From DATBAK01 sp036787815 (GTDB lineage: Bacteria; Actinomycetota; Acidimicrobiia; IMCC26256; PALSA-610), in the NCBI GenBank assembly GCA_036787815.1, contig DAIQOP010000016.1, positions 1-25,833 on the forward strand: 25,833 nt of DNA, in the 5' to 3' direction. The notes under the pieces were generated by a model. The model worked only from the letters and a program-made list of their open reading frames with translations. It had not been told where the DNA came from and made no database searches. Both the position numbers and the translations under genes were made by a program. The number at the start of each line of letters is the position of its first letter. The stretch's first letter is position 1. Below are positions 22,636 to 25,833 of this stretch, in pieces.

Positions 22636-22647
22636 CCGCTCGAGCGG
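22636..22647. promoter_or_regulatory. 12-bp perfect palindrome CCGCTCGAGCGG
   Basis: In the 207-base gap between two divergent secreted-protein genes, 39 bases upstream of the choice-of-anchor start. It could be an operator for the nearby MarR-like regulator or a hairpin in the leader. Confidence 0.35.
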
Positions 22648-22804
22648 CAGATATGCACGCGCCCCGAACATTTCCGACGCCCTGGGTGGGGAGAACGCGG
22701 CGGTGGGCGGTCGTAGCACCATCGACCACTGGTACCCGTGACCGTGAAGGGCGGACGATGAGCTGGTCAGCCCCCCACACCCACCCGATGCCAGGAGCCC
22801 CCCC

Positions 22805-23335
22805 ATGCGTACCCGCCGACTTTCCGTAGTCCTCGCCGCGTTGTCGATCCCTCTGCTCGCAGGCGGAGCGTTCGCCGTCGCCGGCTCCGTGAGCACCCAG
22901 CCCAAGCCCCAGGTGATCATCCCGTCGAGGACGTCGTCGGTCAGCGCGACGACCGACCGCTCCGACCACGGCCGGGCCAAGGACGACCCGGCGACCCACG
23001 ACGCCAACGACGACCACGGCACGGACACGTCTCCCCCGGCGACCTCGAAGTCACCGGGAGACGACCCGGCCGGTCACGACCACAGCACGACCACAGCCGA
23101 CGACCACGGCCACGACGGCACGCCGGTCGCGACCGGGACCACCGTCCCCGACGATCACGGCCACGACGGCACGCCGGTCGCGACCGGGACCACCGTCCCT
23201 GACGATCACGGCCACGACCCCGCCCCCGCCCCTGTCACGACGATCCCCGACGACCACGGCGGCACGTCGGGTCACGACACGACCGTCACCACGACGCCCG
23301 ACGACCACGGCGGAGAGTCCGGTCGCGGCCACTGA
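22805..23335 (+). CDS. Secreted His/Asp-rich repeat protein
   Basis: A 176-residue exported protein. The signal peptide is MRTRRLSVVLAALSIPLLAGGAFAVAG. The mature protein is low-complexity and rich in Asp, His, Thr and Gly; the repeat DDHGHDGTPVATGTTVP (17 residues) occurs twice exactly with partial copies on either side, and DDHG occurs about eight times. It has no fold I recognise and is probably disordered. Clusters of His and Asp suggest binding of divalent metals such as zinc, nickel or calcium; this is inference from composition. The ATG is preceded by AGGAG. A hairpin follows the gene. Confidence 0.75.
   Translation: MRTRRLSVVLAALSIPLLAGGAFAVAGSVSTQPKPQVIIPSRTSSVSATTDRSDHGRAKDDPATHDANDDHGTDTSPPATSKSPGDDPAGHDHSTTTADDHGHDGTPVATGTTVPDDHGHDGTPVATGTTVPDDHGHDPAPAPVTTIPDDHGGTSGHDTTVTTTPDDHGGESGRGH
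23099..23217 (+). repeat. 51-bp tandem repeat encoding DDHGHD units
   Basis: Two nearly identical 51-base units (period seen at about 23108 and 23159) and a third partial one, in frame, giving the 17-residue repeats of the secreted protein. Confidence 0.85.
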
Positions 23336-23368
23336 GCCACACCGCCCGCCCATCCAGCCGGCCGAACG

Positions 23369-23397
23369 AGGGAGCCTCCGCACATCGCGGGCTCCCT
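23369..23397. terminator. Bidirectional terminator hairpin
   Basis: AGGGAGCC (23369-23376) pairs with GGCTCCCT (23390-23397), with an inner CGC/GCG pair and a five-base loop, followed by TTCT. It lies between convergent genes (His/Asp-rich protein and NarL-like regulator) and may serve both. Confidence 0.6.
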
Positions 23398-23461
23398 TCT
23401 CGCGGTTGCCTCGCACGCGTGCGACCGAACCGATCGCGGCCGGAGGAGCAGGCCGGCCCTC

Positions 23462-24090
23462 TCAGGTCGTGAGATCCGGCAGGTGCTCGCGGGCCCACAG
23501 CGCCGCCTGGGTGCGATCGGTCACGCCGAGCTGCTGGAACACGCTCGTGAGGTGGGCCTTCACCGTGCGTTCGGCGATACCCAGGCGGCGGGCGATCTGC
23601 TTGTTGGCGAGACCACCGGCGAGGAGTCGGAGCACCTCTTCCTCGCGGGGGCTCAGCGTGCGGCCGGTGCCTGCTCGCGGCGCGCGTCGACCAGCACCCG
23701 CGCCGCCCGCGGGTCGAGGGGCGAACCGCCTTCGACCGCGGTCCGGATCGCGGCGAGCACCTCGTCGGGTTCGGCGTCCTTGAGGAGGTAGCCGGTCGCT
23801 CCCGCGCCGAGCGCGTCGAGGATCCGGCGCTGGTCGTCGAACGAGGTGAGCACCACGACGTGCACCTCGGGGCGGGCGGCGACGATGCGGCGGGTCGCCT
23901 CGATCCCGTCCAGCAACGGCATCGACAGGTCCATGAGGATCACGTCGGGCGAGCGCTGCGCGGCGAGCTGCACCGCCTCCTCGCCGTCGGCCGCGGCACC
24001 CACGATCTCGAGGTCGGGTGCGGACGCGATGAGTTGCTCCAGGCCGCGCCGGACGACGGCGTGGTCGTCGACGATGAGGACTCTGATCAT
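23462..24090 (-). CDS. NarL-family response regulator, frameshifted
   Basis: A receiver domain begins at ATG 24090 (MIRVLIVDDH, phospho-site D54 in ILMDLSMP, Lys in LLKDAEPD) and its frame stops at TGA 23653, after the linker. The LuxR-type helix-turn-helix (LSPREEEVLRLLAGGLANKQIARRLGIAERTVKAHL, residues named here only as the segment ending near 23530) continues in another frame to a stop at 23462. Total length is 629 bases, one short of 210 codons, the normal family size. One lost base in the linker, around 23655-23720, explains everything. I see no slippery site for programmed shifting. It overlaps the kinase gene by ATGA. Either a sequencing error or a recent inactivating mutation. Confidence 0.85.
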
Positions 24091-25502
24091 CGCAGCGGTA
24101 CCTCCACGTGTAGCTCCGTACCGTTGCCGGGGGACGACCGGACGGCCGTCGTGCCGCCGGCGGCCCGGACGAGGTCGTGCACTCCCTGCAACCCGAAGTG
24201 ACCGCGCGCCACGTTCGAGCCGACGCGCCCGACGTCGAAGCCGACACCGTCGTCGCGCACGTCGAGCACGGCGCGGGTCTGCTCGGTCGCGACCCGCACC
24301 ACGACCGATCGGGCACGCGAGTGCGAGAACACGTTGCGCAGGCCCTCCTGCGCGCAGCGGTAGAGCAGCGCCGCGATCGGGCCCGGGAGCGGTTCCCGGA
24401 GGTGCGCGGTGTCGAGCGTGGCCGTGAGATCCCGAAGCTCGGCTCGCGCGACGAGGTCGGTGAGCGCCGAGGCGAGGCCGATCTCCGCGAGGTTCGGCGG
24501 GTAGATCTCGACGAGCAACGACCGCAGCGCCTTCACCCCCGTGCGCACCCCGGTCGCGGAGCGCTCGAGCTCCCGGGCCGTCTCGGTCGGGAGGTTGGGC
24601 TGGCGGGCCGCGCCCGTGAGGGCGTACGCGACACCGGTGAGGTCCTGCACGACCCCGTCGTGGAGATCGGCCGCGATGCGTCGCCGTTCGAGGTCGGAGG
24701 CATCGAGCGCCTGGCGGAGGAGCGCTTCGCGCTCGCGCTGGCGTTGCCGCAACCGGCGGGCCAACGACCAGGCGAACGGAACCTGGATCAGCTCGAGCAC
24801 GATCAACGCGCCGAGCGAGATCGGGGCGAAGCTGCGCCAGATGCGCGCACCGGCCGCCGACACCGCTTCGTACCGGAAGTACGCCTCGAAGAGCAGCCGT
24901 TGCCCGTTCGGGGTGCGGATCGGCAGGTAGACCTCGAGCAACTTCCCCTGCGACCGCTCGAAGCGGTTCTCGGGCGCCGTGAGATCGCTGACGTCGGCCT
25001 CGATGCGGCCCGCGTCGATCGCCGCGATCTCGTCGGCCCCGAGTTGGTACCGCAGGCCCTCGAGCCGGGGCTCGTCGGAGTAGACGATCACTCCCGCGCG
25101 GGTCCAGATCTTCACCCGCACGAGCGACTTGTCGATCACCGCGGATTCGACGACGGCCTTCACCTTCGCGACGGCCTTCGCGACCGCCGCCGGATCGCGG
25201 GTGAGCAACCCGTCGGTCACCGCGGGCTCGACGACGCCCTGCGCCCGCACCAGTGCGGTCGTCCGAGCGTCGACGATGGCCTCGCGCTCGCCGATGCGCC
25301 GGCTCGCGATGGCCGTCGCGAACCCGACGATCAGCACGGCCACCAGGCCTGCGAGCATGAACTGACCGACCTGCTGGGCGACCGTCCAACGCCCCGCGGC
25401 GTCGGCCGGCGAGACCGCCGCGTGCGACGAGGGTGCGGCCGCAGCAGCGGCCGAGGGCGCGACTGCGGGTGCGGGCGATCCCTTCGACCGGCGCAGGCGC
25501 AT
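24087..25502 (-). CDS. NarX/DegS-type sensor histidine kinase
   Basis: A 471-residue HisKA_3-type kinase. An Ala/Pro-rich cytoplasmic N-terminus (1-40) precedes transmembrane helix 1 (about 45-66). The extracytoplasmic region (about 67-222) looks like a PAS/CHASE-type sensor with EPAVTDGLL and VYLPIRTPNG. Helix 2 spans about 225-248. The phosphoacceptor H281 is in RRRIAADLHDGVVQDL. The ATPase domain shows CAQEGLRNVFSHS (N-box), DVRDDGVGFD (G1) and GHFGLQGVHD (G2). ATG 25502 is chosen because TACGCT ends seven bases before it. The stop overlaps the regulator's start (ATGA), so they form one operon. A 14-bp palindrome lies about 50 bases upstream of the start. Confidence 0.92.
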   Translation of the reverse strand: MRLRRSKGSPAPAVAPSAAAAAAPSSHAAVSPADAAGRWTVAQQVGQFMLAGLVAVLIVGFATAIASRRIGEREAIVDARTTALVRAQGVVEPAVTDGLLTRDPAAVAKAVAKVKAVVESAVIDKSLVRVKIWTRAGVIVYSDEPRLEGLRYQLGADEIAAIDAGRIEADVSDLTAPENRFERSQGKLLEVYLPIRTPNGQRLLFEAYFRYEAVSAAGARIWRSFAPISLGALIVLELIQVPFAWSLARRLRQRQREREALLRQALDASDLERRRIAADLHDGVVQDLTGVAYALTGAARQPNLPTETARELERSATGVRTGVKALRSLLVEIYPPNLAEIGLASALTDLVARAELRDLTATLDTAHLREPLPGPIAALLYRCAQEGLRNVFSHSRARSVVVRVATEQTRAVLDVRDDGVGFDVGRVGSNVARGHFGLQGVHDLVRAAGGTTAVRSSPGNGTELHVEVPLR

Positions 25503-25509
25503 CGGAGCG

Positions 25510-25515
25510 AGCGTA
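25510..25515 (-). promoter_or_regulatory. -10 box for leaderless kinase operon
   Basis: TACGCT on the minus strand ends seven bases before ATG 25502; no ribosome binding site between. Confidence 0.5.
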
Positions 25516-25546
25516 AGGCATCGCCTCATCACGGACCATCGCACGT

Positions 25547-25560
25547 TGGTCGTACGACCA
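25547..25560. promoter_or_regulatory. 14-bp perfect palindrome TGGTCGTACGACCA
   Basis: Perfect 14-base palindrome centred about 51 bases upstream of the presumed transcription start of the kinase operon, the usual position for an activator site. Candidate target of the NarL-like regulator (autoregulation). Confidence 0.45.
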
Positions 25561-25649
25561 TCGCCGGAACCAGCGCGCGCATGCGAACGAGGCAGCTCGA
25601 CCGCACGCCCGGCCTCGGTCTGGCACGATTCGCCGCTGACCGCCCGCGC

Positions 25650-25682
25650 GGGCACCGCACGGGCACCGCACGGGCACCGCAC
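25650..25682 (+). repeat. Three 11-bp tandem repeats
   Basis: GGGCACCGCAC repeated three times exactly, ending 14 bases before the GTG start of the last gene. Confidence 0.8.
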
Positions 25683-25696
25683 GGACGGGGGACACG

Positions 25697-25833
25697 GTGG
25701 TCTCACTCGACTTGCGAACGCGCACCGACGCCGACATCCGGGCGGTGACCCCGCGGGAATTCTTCGACTCCGAGCTTCCCGGCCTCGTCGCGCGACGCGG
25801 ACACCTCGCAGCGACCGGCGCCCGCGAGCTCGG
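25697..25833 (+). CDS. Unrecognised gene, 3'-truncated by window end
   Basis: GTG 25697 is preceded by GGGGGA and opens a frame of 45 codons that runs off the window (VVSLDLRTRTDADIRAV, then TPREFFDSELPGLVARRG). Third positions are mostly G/C, so it is likely real. Too little is visible to name a family. Confidence 0.55.
   Translation, partial: MVSLDLRTRTDADIRAVTPREFFDSELPGLVARRGHLAATGAREL

Noticed and set aside
23099..23217. 51-bp repeats as a CRISPR array
   Set aside because: Units are contiguous with no unique spacers, are in frame and encode a repeat protein; there are no cas genes.
23653..23700. Programmed -1 frameshift in the response regulator
   Set aside because: No slippery heptamer or obvious downstream structure near the frame change; mutation or sequencing error is simpler.
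23653..25737. Possible fused kinase-regulator hybrid of 694 residues
   Set aside because: Only the receiver part is meaningful. The kinase lies in another frame with its own start and a normal ATGA junction.
1..25833. tRNA, rRNA, transposase, toxin-antitoxin or phage-defence genes
   Set aside because: No tRNA-like T-loop words with matching arms, no rRNA sequence, and no recognised proteins of these classes.

Overview
The window is very GC-rich, with codon third positions almost always G or C. It reads as chromosomal DNA of a high-GC actinobacterium. Three things point there: a close match to the mycothiol-dependent formaldehyde dehydrogenase MscR, frequent GTG and TTG starts, and many leaderless genes with a TANNNT -10 box 6-8 nt before the start codon. 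A member of Acidimicrobiia or a relative would fit (choice-of-anchor P-like secreted protein, many SDRs), but I cannot fix the genus. There is one 10-N assembly gap at 10380-10389.

Layout. 33-674 holds an unrecognised gene, possibly 5'-truncated by the window edge. 719-2899 (minus) holds a PolA-type 5'-3' exonuclease, an SDR with a TTG start, and FxsA. 2952-6048 (minus) holds an OmpR-type response regulator, its histidine kinase, and a secreted protein made of two copies of a helical domain. 6193-7929 holds a ferric-reductase-like membrane protein (+) facing heme A synthase (-), with a decayed SRPBCC gene caught between them. 8037-9919 is a two-gene operon (alpha/beta hydrolase and an unknown protein). 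9957-11233 holds a methyltransferase interrupted by the N gap, divergent from an HD-domain protein. 11240-13054 is a DUF2207-type membrane protein, divergent from 13089-16471, an apparent operon of SDR, mscR, metallo-beta-lactamase-fold hydrolase and SDR. This is the clearest pathway in the window: mycothiol-dependent formaldehyde oxidation.

16488-18522 holds a cyclase-family hydrolase divergent from a tiny zinc-ribbon protein, which is preceded by a possible 17-codon leader ORF, followed by a membrane J-domain protein. 18556-19948 holds a DinB-like protein divergent from an enoyl-CoA hydratase-family protein. 19949-20870 is a repeat-rich stretch with no gene I can support. 20871-23335 holds a MarR-like regulator, a tandem choice-of-anchor-type secreted protein and a His/Asp-rich secreted repeat protein. 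23462-25502 (minus) holds a NarX/NarL-type two-component pair whose regulator is split by a one-base frameshift. 25697 to the end is the start of an unrecognised gene.

I found no phage, transposase, CRISPR, rRNA or tRNA, and no defence-type island. The observations most worth following are at the level of gene boundaries. Two divergent gene pairs share the TA of opposed, overlapping -10 boxes (pattern ANNNTANNNT). About ten genes carry leaderless-type start signals. A leader ORF overlaps a zinc-ribbon gene by GTGA. An SRPBCC gene appears to have lost its middle. One response regulator is frameshifted. Short tandem repeats (11, 15, 21 and 23 bp) sit at gene edges.
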